From: Cupriavidus sp. YR651
GTDB taxonomy: Bacteria > Pseudomonadota > Gammaproteobacteria > Burkholderiales > Burkholderiaceae
DNA: 64,000 nucleotides
Assembly: GCF_900101625.1 (NCBI RefSeq)
Contig: NZ_FMYZ01000003.1
Coordinates: forward strand, 372,001-436,000
Direction of reading: 5' to 3'
Part shown: piece by piece, positions 33,867 through 42,207 of the stretch
Position numbering within the stretch: position 1 is the stretch's first letter
How the letters are laid out: each line of letters starts with the position of its first letter
Program-made: the position numbers and the translations under genes
Notes under the pieces: model-generated
Seen by the model: the letters and a program-made list of their open reading frames with translations, nothing else
Told to the model about the DNA's origin: nothing
Database searches by the model: none

Positions 33867-34610
33867 TCAGTGACCGGCGATGGCCCAGTCCACGGCCGCG
33901 TCGAACAGGCGCAGACCTGGCGCCGACAGGTTCGTGAAGGTGTCGTTGGCCAGGCAGAACATCACGCGCCGCGCGGGCGCCAGCGACTCATAGTCCATCG
34001 TCGCGCCCTTCTCATAGACGAAGATCGCCGCCTTTTCCGGCTGGCCATATAGCGTGGCGATGATGCTCGCGCCCAGGCCGGGCTTGCCCCAGCTCATCGC
34101 GGCCTGCTTCTGGTAGACATTGGCCGCACCGGCCGGCATGCCCGCCGACACCGGGTGCGGTGCATTGACCAGCCACAGGTAGCGCTCTCGCGGAGCCTCG
34201 CCATAGTCCACGTCGTGACGCTTGCCCGTCATCGCCAGGTCGTCGAGCAGATCGTTTTCCCATGTCAGCAGCGGTACGGCCAACTGGCGCCAGCCCTCGC
34301 CGACCGACTTGGCGGCGATGGTCGATGACAGGATGACCAACCGGGCGTTGCCGATGCGCGATGCCGGCACATCCTGGTTCAGCACGTTGACGAGGAACCC
34401 GCGCGACTCCAGATGTTCCCGGATTTTCTGGTCTGTCGGCGCATTCGGTCCGTCGGTTTGCATCACGAGCGCAACGGTGCCGCGCGAACCCGATTCGCGG
34501 ACGGAGGAAGCCGGGGCGGCGGGGGTGGCGGATACAGCGGCGGAGCCGAGTCCGGTGGCAGCGAGCAGGGCGCCGGTCAGCAGCGCGCGGCGGCGTTGGA
34601 GCATCGACAT
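33867..34610 (-). CDS. Exported ThuA-like (glutamine-amidotransferase-fold) protein
   Basis: A 247-residue protein with an export signal (QRRRALLTGALLAATGLGSAAVSA). The body alternates strands and helices (LVILSSTIAAKSVGEGWRQL, VPLLTWENDLLDDLAM, ASIIATLYGQPEKAAIFVYEKGA) in the manner of class I amidotransferase-like ThuA domains, but no Cys-His-Glu triad is evident. It follows the TonB receptor gene by 9 bp in the iron operon. Such proteins often accompany TonB receptors; a role in periplasmic handling of the imported compound is inferred, not shown. Confidence 0.7.
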   Translation of the reverse strand: MSMLQRRRALLTGALLAATGLGSAAVSATPAAPASSVRESGSRGTVALVMQTDGPNAPTDQKIREHLESRGFLVNVLNQDVPASRIGNARLVILSSTIAAKSVGEGWRQLAVPLLTWENDLLDDLAMTGKRHDVDYGEAPRERYLWLVNAPHPVSAGMPAGAANVYQKQAAMSWGKPGLGASIIATLYGQPEKAAIFVYEKGATMDYESLAPARRVMFCLANDTFTNLSAPGLRLFDAAVDWAIAGH

Positions 34611-34619
34611 GGTAGGTCC

Positions 34620-37109
34620 TCAGAATTCGAACGTGGTCAGCAACGACACCTGCCGCGCGTCGCCCACGGCGACAAAGTAGCGATTGGCGCTGGAGGGGTA
34701 GTACACGCGGTTGAACAGGTTCTTCACATTGAGCTGGAAGCGCACCTTCTGCGCGCCGACGCGCGTCTCGTAGGTGGCGAACGCATCGAACACCGTATAG
34801 GCAGGCAACGTAAAGCTGTTGGCCGAGTCGCCTGGACGGTTGCCGACGTAGTGCGCGCCGCCGCCCAGCCGGAAGCGGTCGCCGCCGAAGATCTGGCCGA
34901 AGTCGTACGTGGCGAACAGCGACGCCGTGTGCTGCGCCACGTTCCAGAGACGGTTGCCGGCGTAGAGCGGGTCTTCGGTGGTCTTGGCGTCGATGTAGGC
35001 GTAGCTGGCGATGACGTTCCAGTGATTGCCAATCTGTCCGGCCACGTCGAGCTCGACGCCGCGCGACCGCGCGCGGCCGGACGTGCGCCAGTCCGTGAGC
35101 TTGGTCACATCGTTGTACTGGGACACCAGCACGTTCTTCTTGTCGATATTGAACAGCGCCAGCGTGCCGGTCAGGCCGCCCGCAAAGTCAACCTTGGTGC
35201 CCAGTTCCCAGGACTTCGCTTCTTCCGGTGCCACCGACGAGTCGATCACCACGCCGGAGGCCAGCGGTGCAATCGTCGACGTGGGCTTCAGGGATTCGGT
35301 ATAGCTGCCGTAGACCGAGACCGCCGGCGTCCACTTGTAGACGATGCCCGCACGCGGCAGCCACTTGTTGCCGGAGATGTCGGTGTTGGCCGTGAAGGGC
35401 CGGCCCCGGCCCGCCACCTGGCTCCAGGTCATGTAGCGCGCGCCGCCCACCAGGATCCACTTGTCGGTCAGGTAGAGGCTGTCCTGCAGGAACACCGAGG
35501 TGCTGTGCAGGGCGTCGGTCTGGTCGCTGTCGCTGGCGGAGACGGTGCTCGATGGAGACTCCAGGCCATAGACCGGATTCTGGTAATTGAAGCGGCTGGT
35601 CGTGGCCTGCCTCAGCAGGTCGGCGCGATAGAAGCGCCGGTATTCGCTGTCCATGCCGATCTGCAGGTTGTTGCGCATGCCGGCCACCTGGAAGTTGCCG
35701 TCGACGTAGGCCACGCCATAGCTGTCCGTGGAGAGCGATCCGTGCGTGGCGTCGTTGCTGCGCGTGAGCACGCCGGTGGTGGTGTTCACGCCCGTCACGC
35801 GCAGCTGGCCCGCGTCGTAGACCTCGCGGTTGTAGCTGTAGCCGAAGTGTCCCTTCCAGTCCGCGTTGAACTGATGGTCCACGGCTAGCTGGGCCAGGTG
35901 CGATTCGCCGTCCATCTCGTTGAACGGCTCATCGAGCCGGCGTCGGCTGGGAATCGGCAGGGGTTCGTTGGTGCGCGGGTCCAGCGCGGTGCCGCGGTCG
36001 AACGGATAGAGGAACTTGCGGTACTCGTACGACAGCACGACCTGCGTATCGCGCCCGTACCAGGCCAGCGACGGCGCCACCAGCGTCTCGCGGTGCACGC
36101 CGAAGTTGCGCCAGTACTGCTCGTCCACGTAGTCCGCGACCAGCCGGTACGCCAGGCCCGATGTGCCGATCGGCCCGGTGGTGTCGATCGTGCCGCCCGC
36201 GCCGTTCTTGCCGTGGCCGTAGGTCGTGCCCAGCACCGAGATGGCGTTGTACTGCTGGAGCGATGGCCGCTTGCTGACGATGTTGATCACGCCGCCCGGG
36301 TCCATGATGCCGTAGAGCAGGGACGCCGGCCCCTTGAGCACTTCCACGCTGTCCGCCGCCGCGTTCATGCCGCGACCCTGCACCAGCGGCATGCCGTTGT
36401 GCATGATCGAGCCATCGCGGTTGCCGCCGAAGCCGCGCTTCATCAGCGTGTCCTGCGTGCCTGCCAGCGTGTTGCCCTGGGTGATGCCGCTGATGTTGTT
36501 CACGGCGTCGTCGAGATTGCGCGGCCGCTGGTCGCGCAATGCCTGGGCAGGGAGGATATTGACGGCCTGCGGGGTGTCCAGCAGCGGCAGGTCGGAGCGC
36601 AGCACGTTGGTGACCGGTGGCGGGCGGTAGCTCTCCGCCGTGGCGCTCACGGTGACGAGCGGCAACGCCGCCACGCCATCGCCGGGTGCCGGTGGTGCAT
36701 CGGCTTGCGTCGTGCGCTGGCGTACCAGGATGAAGCTGCCGTCCGCCTGCGGTGCGGCGGCCAGCTCGGAGCCATGCAGGATGGCCGCCAACCCGGCGGA
36801 TACGCTGTATTGGCCGCGCAGCCCCGCGCTCTGGCGGTTCGCGGTCTGCTCGGGCGTGAAGGCCAGCAGGATGCCGGCCTCGCGGCCAAAGCGGTTCAGC
36901 GTGGCCTGCAGCGGGCCGGCGGGAATGTCGTAGGCGCGGGTCGGGCCAGCGGTCTGGGTGGCACTGGATGGGGCCGTGGACTGGGCGGCGGTCTGGGCGA
37001 AGCTGGCGCCCGACAGCAGGCCGGCGCCTTGCAGGCAGGCCAGGAGGACGGCGTGTTTGAGGATAAAGCGGCTGCGGTGGCGTGCGGGCGCCTGGGGCTG
37101 TGACGGCAT
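34620..37109 (-). CDS. TonB-dependent siderophore receptor with STN signalling domain
   Basis: An 829-residue outer-membrane receptor of the FpvA/FhuE type. A signal peptide (LLACLQGAGLLSGASFAQ) precedes an STN domain at about residues 45-125 (YDIPAGPLQATLNRFGREAG). The plug domain follows (ALRDQRPRNLDDAVNNISGITQ, VLKGPASLLYG, GGVINIVSKRP), then a 22-strand barrel ending in TTFEF with the aromatic terminal residue. The STN domain normally contacts FecR, matching the fecR and fecI genes just upstream. The ATG at MPSQPQ gives a normal signal peptide. Expected ligand: a ferric siderophore. Confidence 0.93.
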   Translation of the reverse strand: MPSQPQAPARHRSRFILKHAVLLACLQGAGLLSGASFAQTAAQSTAPSSATQTAGPTRAYDIPAGPLQATLNRFGREAGILLAFTPEQTANRQSAGLRGQYSVSAGLAAILHGSELAAAPQADGSFILVRQRTTQADAPPAPGDGVAALPLVTVSATAESYRPPPVTNVLRSDLPLLDTPQAVNILPAQALRDQRPRNLDDAVNNISGITQGNTLAGTQDTLMKRGFGGNRDGSIMHNGMPLVQGRGMNAAADSVEVLKGPASLLYGIMDPGGVINIVSKRPSLQQYNAISVLGTTYGHGKNGAGGTIDTTGPIGTSGLAYRLVADYVDEQYWRNFGVHRETLVAPSLAWYGRDTQVVLSYEYRKFLYPFDRGTALDPRTNEPLPIPSRRRLDEPFNEMDGESHLAQLAVDHQFNADWKGHFGYSYNREVYDAGQLRVTGVNTTTGVLTRSNDATHGSLSTDSYGVAYVDGNFQVAGMRNNLQIGMDSEYRRFYRADLLRQATTSRFNYQNPVYGLESPSSTVSASDSDQTDALHSTSVFLQDSLYLTDKWILVGGARYMTWSQVAGRGRPFTANTDISGNKWLPRAGIVYKWTPAVSVYGSYTESLKPTSTIAPLASGVVIDSSVAPEEAKSWELGTKVDFAGGLTGTLALFNIDKKNVLVSQYNDVTKLTDWRTSGRARSRGVELDVAGQIGNHWNVIASYAYIDAKTTEDPLYAGNRLWNVAQHTASLFATYDFGQIFGGDRFRLGGGAHYVGNRPGDSANSFTLPAYTVFDAFATYETRVGAQKVRFQLNVKNLFNRVYYPSSANRYFVAVGDARQVSLLTTFEF

Positions 37110-37199
37110 GACGGATTCGACAACGAGAGGTTCGGAGAAGAGAGGCTCATCTCCTATGTCACGCGAGAATCCAAAACAGACCACCCCGGGAGAAAAAAA

Positions 37200-38180
37200 T
37201 CATGCAGGCAGGACGGTGGTCCAGAAACGGGTCACGAAATGGATGCGCACGGGCAGGGCGGTGCGCAGGGCGTCGAGGATGCGGTCGGTATCGGCCAGCG
37301 GGAAGGTGCCGGAAACGCGCAGCGCTGCCACGGCCGGGTCACAACGCAGGTGGCCGGGCCGGTAGCGGTCGACTTCGGCAAGAAAGTCCGCCAGTCGCAT
37401 GTCGGCCGCCACCAGCATGCCGTCGATCCACGCGGTATCGGCGTCGGCCAGCGGACGCGGCGCATCGATGTCGTTCGCCGTGAACCGCAGTTGCTGGCCG
37501 GCGGCGACCACGCGCGTGAAGCCCGCGTTCGCGCGCGGCCGCACGGCGACGGCGCCTTCCACGACGCTGATCCAGCCGGCCTCGTCCATCTGGCGTACGG
37601 CAAAACGGGTGCCCAGCGGCTGCAGGGTGCCGTCGCGCGTCGCCACCACGAATGGGCGTGGCACGGTGGCGCGGTCCCTGGCCGTGACGATGAAGATCTC
37701 GCCGCGCCGGAGCGTGATGCGTCGCTCGGTCGCGGTCAGGTGGATGTCGATGGCGGTGTCGGTGTTGAGCCGGACCTGCGTGCCGTCGGCCAGCGTGAGG
37801 TCGCGCCGTTCGCCGACGCCGGTGTGGGCATCGGCCAGCCAGCCCTGCAGCGGTGCATGGTCACGGAGCATCCACGCGGCGCCACCACCGGCGAACAACG
37901 TGGCCAGCGCGCGAATGGCGTGGCGGCGGCCGGCGGAGCGTGGCGGCGTCAGCGCGGCCCGCGCAACCGCCGTCGCCAGCGGTGACGCCACACCGCGCAG
38001 CCGTGTGTTGACGGCCTCGATGTGGGCCCAGGCGCGTGCGTGATCGGGATGCCGGGCCAGCCATCGCCGCCATGCCGCGCGCGTGTCGTCGTCGACGTCG
38101 TCGCCCTGGAGCGTCACGAGCCATTCGACAGCGGCGTGGGCAATGTCCGGCGCGATGGCCGGTGGCGGTGGTGTGTTCAT
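37200..38180 (-). CDS. FecR-family transmembrane sensor/anti-sigma
   Basis: A 326-residue FecR protein. The cytoplasmic amino part (DUF4880-like; AAWRRWLARHPDHARAWAHIE) binds the sigma factor, a membrane helix lies near residues 90-105, then the FecR domain (DLTLADGTQVRLNTDTAIDI, RRGEIFIVTA) and a C-terminal STN-like segment (RLADFLAEVDRYRPGHL). The start overlaps the sigma gene by 4 bp. Senses the loaded TonB receptor and activates the FecI-type sigma. Confidence 0.92.
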   Translation of the reverse strand: MNTPPPPAIAPDIAHAAVEWLVTLQGDDVDDDTRAAWRRWLARHPDHARAWAHIEAVNTRLRGVASPLATAVARAALTPPRSAGRRHAIRALATLFAGGGAAWMLRDHAPLQGWLADAHTGVGERRDLTLADGTQVRLNTDTAIDIHLTATERRITLRRGEIFIVTARDRATVPRPFVVATRDGTLQPLGTRFAVRQMDEAGWISVVEGAVAVRPRANAGFTRVVAAGQQLRFTANDIDAPRPLADADTAWIDGMLVAADMRLADFLAEVDRYRPGHLRCDPAVAALRVSGTFPLADTDRILDALRTALPVRIHFVTRFWTTVLPA

Positions 38181-38689
38181 GCCGCCGGCATCGCGAAATA
38201 GCACTGCGTGCCCGCGCGCACCAGGTAGCGCTTGACGGTGGTCACCGAGATCCGCAGTGCCGACGCGATCTCCGGCTGCGTCAGGCCCTCGAGTTGTGCC
38301 ATCAGGAAAGCTCGCTTGACCGGGACGGGCAGGCCGTCGAGCAGGTTGGCGATCTCTTGCAGGGTTTCCAGCAGGATGGCGCGCTCCTCGGCGGAGGGCG
38401 CGAGGGCCGGCGACTGGTGCGCCAGCGCTTCAAGATAGGCTTGTTCGAGTTTGTCGCGCCGCCACTGGTTGGCCAGCACGCGCTGCGCCACGGTGGTCAG
38501 GAACGCACGCGGCTCCAGGATCGACAGCGATTCCTCGCGGGCCAGCAGTCGCATGAAGGTGTCATGGGCGAGATCGGCGGAGCGATGCCAGCAGCCGACC
38601 TTGCGATGGAGCCAGCCCAGCAACCACCGATGGTGGCCGTTATACAGCGCGTGAATGTCCTGATGGGGACCAACGTCGGCGGCCATCAT
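38177..38689 (-). CDS. FecI-family ECF sigma factor (iron starvation)
   Basis: A 170-residue ECF sigma of the FecI type: region 2 at about 15-80 (HRWLLGWLHRKVGCWHRSADLAHDTFMRLL, PRAFLTTVAQRV) and region 4 at about 110-160 (RAFLMAQLEGLTQPEIASALRIS, TTVKRYLVRA). Overlaps fecR and is preceded by a Fur-box-like site, so it should be induced by iron limitation and then drive the receptor gene. Confidence 0.93.
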   Translation of the reverse strand: MMAADVGPHQDIHALYNGHHRWLLGWLHRKVGCWHRSADLAHDTFMRLLAREESLSILEPRAFLTTVAQRVLANQWRRDKLEQAYLEALAHQSPALAPSAEERAILLETLQEIANLLDGLPVPVKRAFLMAQLEGLTQPEIASALRISVTTVKRYLVRAGTQCYFAMPAA

Positions 38690-38732
38690 GAGGTTCCTTG
38701 TTGCCGCGACGGGTTGCAGGCATTTGAATCTA

Positions 38733-38749
38733 AATGAGAATCGTTATTA
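38733..38749. promoter_or_regulatory. Candidate Fur box
   Basis: AATGAGAATCGTTATTA lies about 44 bp before the FecI-type sigma start and resembles the Fur consensus core TGATAATCATTATCA at about 12 of 15 positions. It lies in the 364-bp gap 38690-39053, which holds no supportable gene. Confidence 0.65.
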
Positions 38750-38945
38750 TATGAATGGATGAGGTGCCGTGCAATGCCAGCGTCGCGCGGGCGCCACGGC
38801 GGGGGCCATGCCGTGGGCGTCGAAACGGACACATTTCCTGCGACAGATTTCTCGCTCTGGTGGAGCGTGGTGTTTCGTAGCCACCGCATGAATCGTGCTC
38901 AGGGGGCCGCCGCAACTGGATCCCACTCGCTTTGGCAGGGTTTCC

Positions 38946-38959
38946 TTGATTTGCCGCAA
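38946..38959. promoter_or_regulatory. Weak FNR/Anr-like site upstream of the stress proteins
   Basis: TTGATTTGCCGCAA matches the FNR-type pattern TTGAT-N4-ATCAA except at two positions of the right half. It lies 95 bp before the first universal stress protein gene. Oxygen-limitation control of such gene clusters is known in related bacteria; here it is tentative. Confidence 0.25.
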
Positions 38960-39053
38960 TCGGCCAATGCCGCTTCGACCTAGATTGAAATTCATCAGGC
39001 CGCCGCGCAAAGGCGAATCGTCCTGCTTACCGTTCCCCCTGTGAGGATTAGCG

Positions 39054-39890
39054 ATGGATTTCAAGACGATTCTCGTGGACCTCGGCGACGATGCGGCCCG
39101 CGACGCACGTATCGCAGCGGCGGCCGTGCTGGCCGCCAACTCGGACGGCGTGGTGGTGGGGCTGACCGCGCTGGGCGCCCGGATGCAGCCGTTTGCGGGC
39201 GCCGGCGCCGAGGCGGGTCACTACGCCGTGCTTCAGGACGAAGGATTGAAGCGACTGGCGGCGCGCGATGCAGACGCCATGCGCAGCGTGCTCGAACGCA
39301 TCGCGCCGGGCGTGCGTAGCGCACAAGTGGTGGTGGAGGCGGAAGCCGGCTGGGCGCTGACGACGCACGGCCGCGCTGCGGACATCGTGCTTCCCGCGCC
39401 GCCGTCGGCAGACGAAACCGCGCCGGCACCCATGGCCAAGGCGGCCGAGTATGCGCTGCTGCATGCTGGCAGGCCGATGCTGCTGGTGCCGCCGCAAACG
39501 CCATTGAAAACGCCATTGAGTCTGGATGGCCACGCCGTCGTGGCGTGGAACGGCCGGCGCGAGGCCTCGCGCGCGCTTGCCGATGCCTTGCCACTGCTCG
39601 CGCTGGCCTCTCGCGTCACGATCCTTGTTCTCGTTACCGACGGCGGGATGGGCGACGAGGGCGCGAGCGACCTTGTGCCCTGGCTGGCGCGGCACGGCCT
39701 CGACGCAACGATTCGCGTCGAGGCGTGCGCCGCTGCCGATGACGCGTTGCTCAGGATCGTCAGCGACGTGCAACCGGCGCTGCTTGTCGCCGGCGGGTAC
39801 GGACATTCCCGGCTGGGCGAACTGATCGTCGGCGGCACCACGCGCACGCTGCTGCGCAGATGCACGGTGCCGTTGTTCATGTCGCACTGA
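39054..39890 (+). CDS. Universal stress protein, double UspA domain
   Basis: A 278-residue protein with two UspA domains. The carboxyl domain has the nucleotide-binding signature GGYGHSRLGELIVGGTTRTLL, ending TVPLFMSH. The amino domain (FKTILVDLGDDAARDARIAAAAVLA) has a less complete ATP site. First of three consecutive genes of the same length and strand. Cytoplasmic stress-survival role expected from the family. Confidence 0.9.
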   Translation: MDFKTILVDLGDDAARDARIAAAAVLAANSDGVVVGLTALGARMQPFAGAGAEAGHYAVLQDEGLKRLAARDADAMRSVLERIAPGVRSAQVVVEAEAGWALTTHGRAADIVLPAPPSADETAPAPMAKAAEYALLHAGRPMLLVPPQTPLKTPLSLDGHAVVAWNGRREASRALADALPLLALASRVTILVLVTDGGMGDEGASDLVPWLARHGLDATIRVEACAAADDALLRIVSDVQPALLVAGGYGHSRLGELIVGGTTRTLLRRCTVPLFMSH

Positions 39891-39924
39891 CGTCTGACGC
39901 ACGCATCCGCACCTGGAGACACTC

Positions 39925-40761
39925 ATGGCATACCACACCATATTCGTGCATCTCGACACCAGCGCTCGTGCGCTTCACCGTTTCAAGCTTGGCACGCAAC
40001 TGGCACACACGCACCGCAGCCGCCTGGTTGGGCTGTTTGCCGGCTTCGCGCCGGAAACCACGTGGCTGTATCTGATGAAGGAGGCCGCCCAGTATCTCAA
40101 GGAGGACCATGCTCGACGGGAGGCCCGCCGCGACGCGGTTCGCCAGCGCTTTGAGCAGGAGATGTCGGACCAGTCCATCGAATGGGAATGGCGGAACGTC
40201 GAGGGCGATCCCGTGACGGCAGTATTGCGCGAGGCGCGGGAAGCGAGTCTTTTGATCGCGGGCCAGTTCGATGCCAACGATCCTCACAGTTTTGTCGCGC
40301 CCAAGTTTGTCGAATCACTGGTGCTGGAGTCAGGCCGTCCGGTACTCGTGGTGCCGAGCGCGGGCGAGTTCCAGCACGTGGGGCAGCGCGCGCTGGTGGC
40401 CTGGGATGGCGGGCGCGAAGCCGCGCGTGCGCTGCACGACGCGCTGCCGCTGCTGGCGGGTTCCGCGGTCAAGCTGTTCTGCGCGAACACCGCGGCTCAG
40501 GCGCTCAGGGCGGACGCCGCGCCGGTAAGCCATGCGGCCCGATTGCTCGAGCGCCAGGGCGCAACCGTGTCCATCCATCACAGCCCGGCTGGCGCAGACA
40601 TGGTGATCGGCGAGCGGATGCTTTCTTGCGCGGCGGACTTCGATGCCGATCTGATCGTCATGGGTGCCTACGGTCATGGCCGGTTTCGCGAGCTGGCACT
40701 TGGCGGCGTAACCCGAACCCTGCTGGCCTCGATGACAGTGCCCGTCTTGATGGCGCATTGA
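39925..40761 (+). CDS. Universal stress protein, double UspA domain
   Basis: A 278-residue double UspA protein starting 34 bp after the previous one. The amino domain begins YHTIFVHLDTSARALHRFKLG; the carboxyl domain carries GAYGHGRFRELALGGVTRTLL and ends TVPVLMAH. Moderately diverged from its neighbours, so an old rather than recent duplication. Second gene of the stress-protein cluster. Confidence 0.9.
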   Translation: MAYHTIFVHLDTSARALHRFKLGTQLAHTHRSRLVGLFAGFAPETTWLYLMKEAAQYLKEDHARREARRDAVRQRFEQEMSDQSIEWEWRNVEGDPVTAVLREAREASLLIAGQFDANDPHSFVAPKFVESLVLESGRPVLVVPSAGEFQHVGQRALVAWDGGREAARALHDALPLLAGSAVKLFCANTAAQALRADAAPVSHAARLLERQGATVSIHHSPAGADMVIGERMLSCAADFDADLIVMGAYGHGRFRELALGGVTRTLLASMTVPVLMAH

Positions 40762-40825
40762 CGCATGGTGGCGCTGGTCAGTTCATTTGCACTGGCCCTT
40801 GTTTTGTGGACGAAAGGAACGCAGC

Positions 40826-41662
40826 GTGACCTACAAGACCATTCTCGTTGAAGTGGGGGCCGATCCCGGCTGCCGTGACCGCCTGCGCGCCGCCGCAGCG
40901 CTTGCTGCCAGGTTCGGCGCGCACCTCGCCGGGCTCACCCCGACGGGCATCCGGCTCGGCGCCGTACGCGGTGGCAATGATGATGCGACGCATCTGGCGG
41001 AACTGGAGCGCGACCGGTTGCGCAGCCAGGCCTTTGCCTTCGGCGGCATGATGCGCGACATGGTTGCCGAGGCTGGCGCCGACATCGCGTTTTCGCATGA
41101 CGTCATCGAGGAGGAGGCCGGCAGGGCCTTCGTGCTTCAAGGCAAGTCAGCAGACCTGGTGGTGATGGCGCAGCGCTCCCCGGCGGGTGTCGTGCCCTCG
41201 CTTGTCACGGACCTGCCGGAGCAGGTGCTGCTTGGCACCGGGCGGCCGGTGATCATCGTTCCGCAACTCCCGCCGCCGTTGCACGGTGGGCATCTCCTCA
41301 TTGCGTGGGACGGTGGTCGCGAGGCGGCGCGCGCCGTGGCCGATGCACTGCCGCTGCTGTCGCACGCCCGGCACGTCACGGTTGTCGTTGCCGGCGGCGC
41401 GTCAACGGCACACGGTGACGGTGCGAGCCTCGGGTTGCTGCATACCTGGTTGCAGCGGCACGGCATCGTGGCAGGCCACCATGCCGTGCCGCGTGGCCAC
41501 GAGCCTCCTGCGGATGCGATTCTTGCGGCGGCCGAGGCAGTGCGGGCGGACATGCTGGTGGCCGGTTGCTATGGCCATTCGCGAGTGCGGGAACTCGTCA
41601 TGGGTGGCACCACGCGCTCGCTACTGCATCGTGCACCGTGGCCGGTCATGATGTCTCACTGA
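40826..41662 (+). CDS. Universal stress protein, double UspA domain
   Basis: A 278-residue double UspA protein if the GTG at 40826 is used (MTYKTILVEVG), preceded by GAAAGGAAC; an upstream ATG would add 13 non-family residues. Carboxyl signature GCYGHSRVRELVMGGTTRSLL, ending PVMMSH. Starts 64 bp after the second gene. Together the three probably form one transcript. Confidence 0.88.
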   Translation: MTYKTILVEVGADPGCRDRLRAAAALAARFGAHLAGLTPTGIRLGAVRGGNDDATHLAELERDRLRSQAFAFGGMMRDMVAEAGADIAFSHDVIEEEAGRAFVLQGKSADLVVMAQRSPAGVVPSLVTDLPEQVLLGTGRPVIIVPQLPPPLHGGHLLIAWDGGREAARAVADALPLLSHARHVTVVVAGGASTAHGDGASLGLLHTWLQRHGIVAGHHAVPRGHEPPADAILAAAEAVRADMLVAGCYGHSRVRELVMGGTTRSLLHRAPWPVMMSH

Positions 41663-41748
41663 GTCAGCATTCCGTGCCTCATCCATAACCCGGAATCCAC
41701 CGGCTACTCGTTTACCCCACGGCAATCCGCGGTCCTATGTAAGAAGCG

Positions 41749-41768
41749 GGTAAGGAGCATGCCTTACC
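41749..41768. promoter_or_regulatory. Inverted repeat upstream of DUF485-actP
   Basis: GGTAAGG-AGCATG-CCTTACC is a perfect 7-bp inverted repeat with a 6-bp spacer, 133 bp before the DUF485 gene. Candidate operator; the regulator is unknown. Confidence 0.45.
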
Positions 41769-41901
41769 TTATCTCGCGTGGACCCTGGATGGCTTCAGAG
41801 TCAGTGCGCGTATCCATGCATCAGGCTGGCGTGCGGTATCAGGTCCACGGCTGCAGCGGCAGCACCTGGTAACGCAACGACGTAAATAGCAGGAGACATG
41901 G

Positions 41902-42207
41902 ATGCATGAAGATCTGGTCGGAAGACTGAAAGCAAGTCCTCGATATCAGGAGCTTGTCCGCAGGCGAACGAAGCTCGGATGGGCGTTGACCACCGTCATG
42001 CTCGTCATCTATTTCGGATACATCCTGCTGATTGCCTTCGACAAGGAAGTCCTTGCCGCGAAGATCGGCGATGGCGTGATGACGTGGGGCATGCCAATTG
42101 GTCTGTTTGTGATCGCTTTTACCGTGGCCATCACCGGGTTCTACGTGCGTCATGCCAATCGCGTCTATGACGATCTCACCGACCAGATCAAGCGGGAGGT
42201 CGCATGA
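41902..42207 (+). CDS. DUF485 membrane protein (YjcH-like)
   Basis: A 101-residue protein with two membrane helices ([18 protein letters not shown] and [20 protein letters not shown]) and a basic cytoplasmic tail, typical of DUF485 proteins encoded next to acetate symporters. AGGAG lies 7 bp before the ATG. Overlaps actP by 4 bp (ATGA). Presumed accessory to the symporter. Confidence 0.9.
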   Translation: MHEDLVGRLKASPRYQELVRRRTKLGWALTTVMLVIYFGYILLIAFDKEVLAAKIGDGVMTWGMPIGLFVIAFTVAITGFYVRHANRVYDDLTDQIKREVA

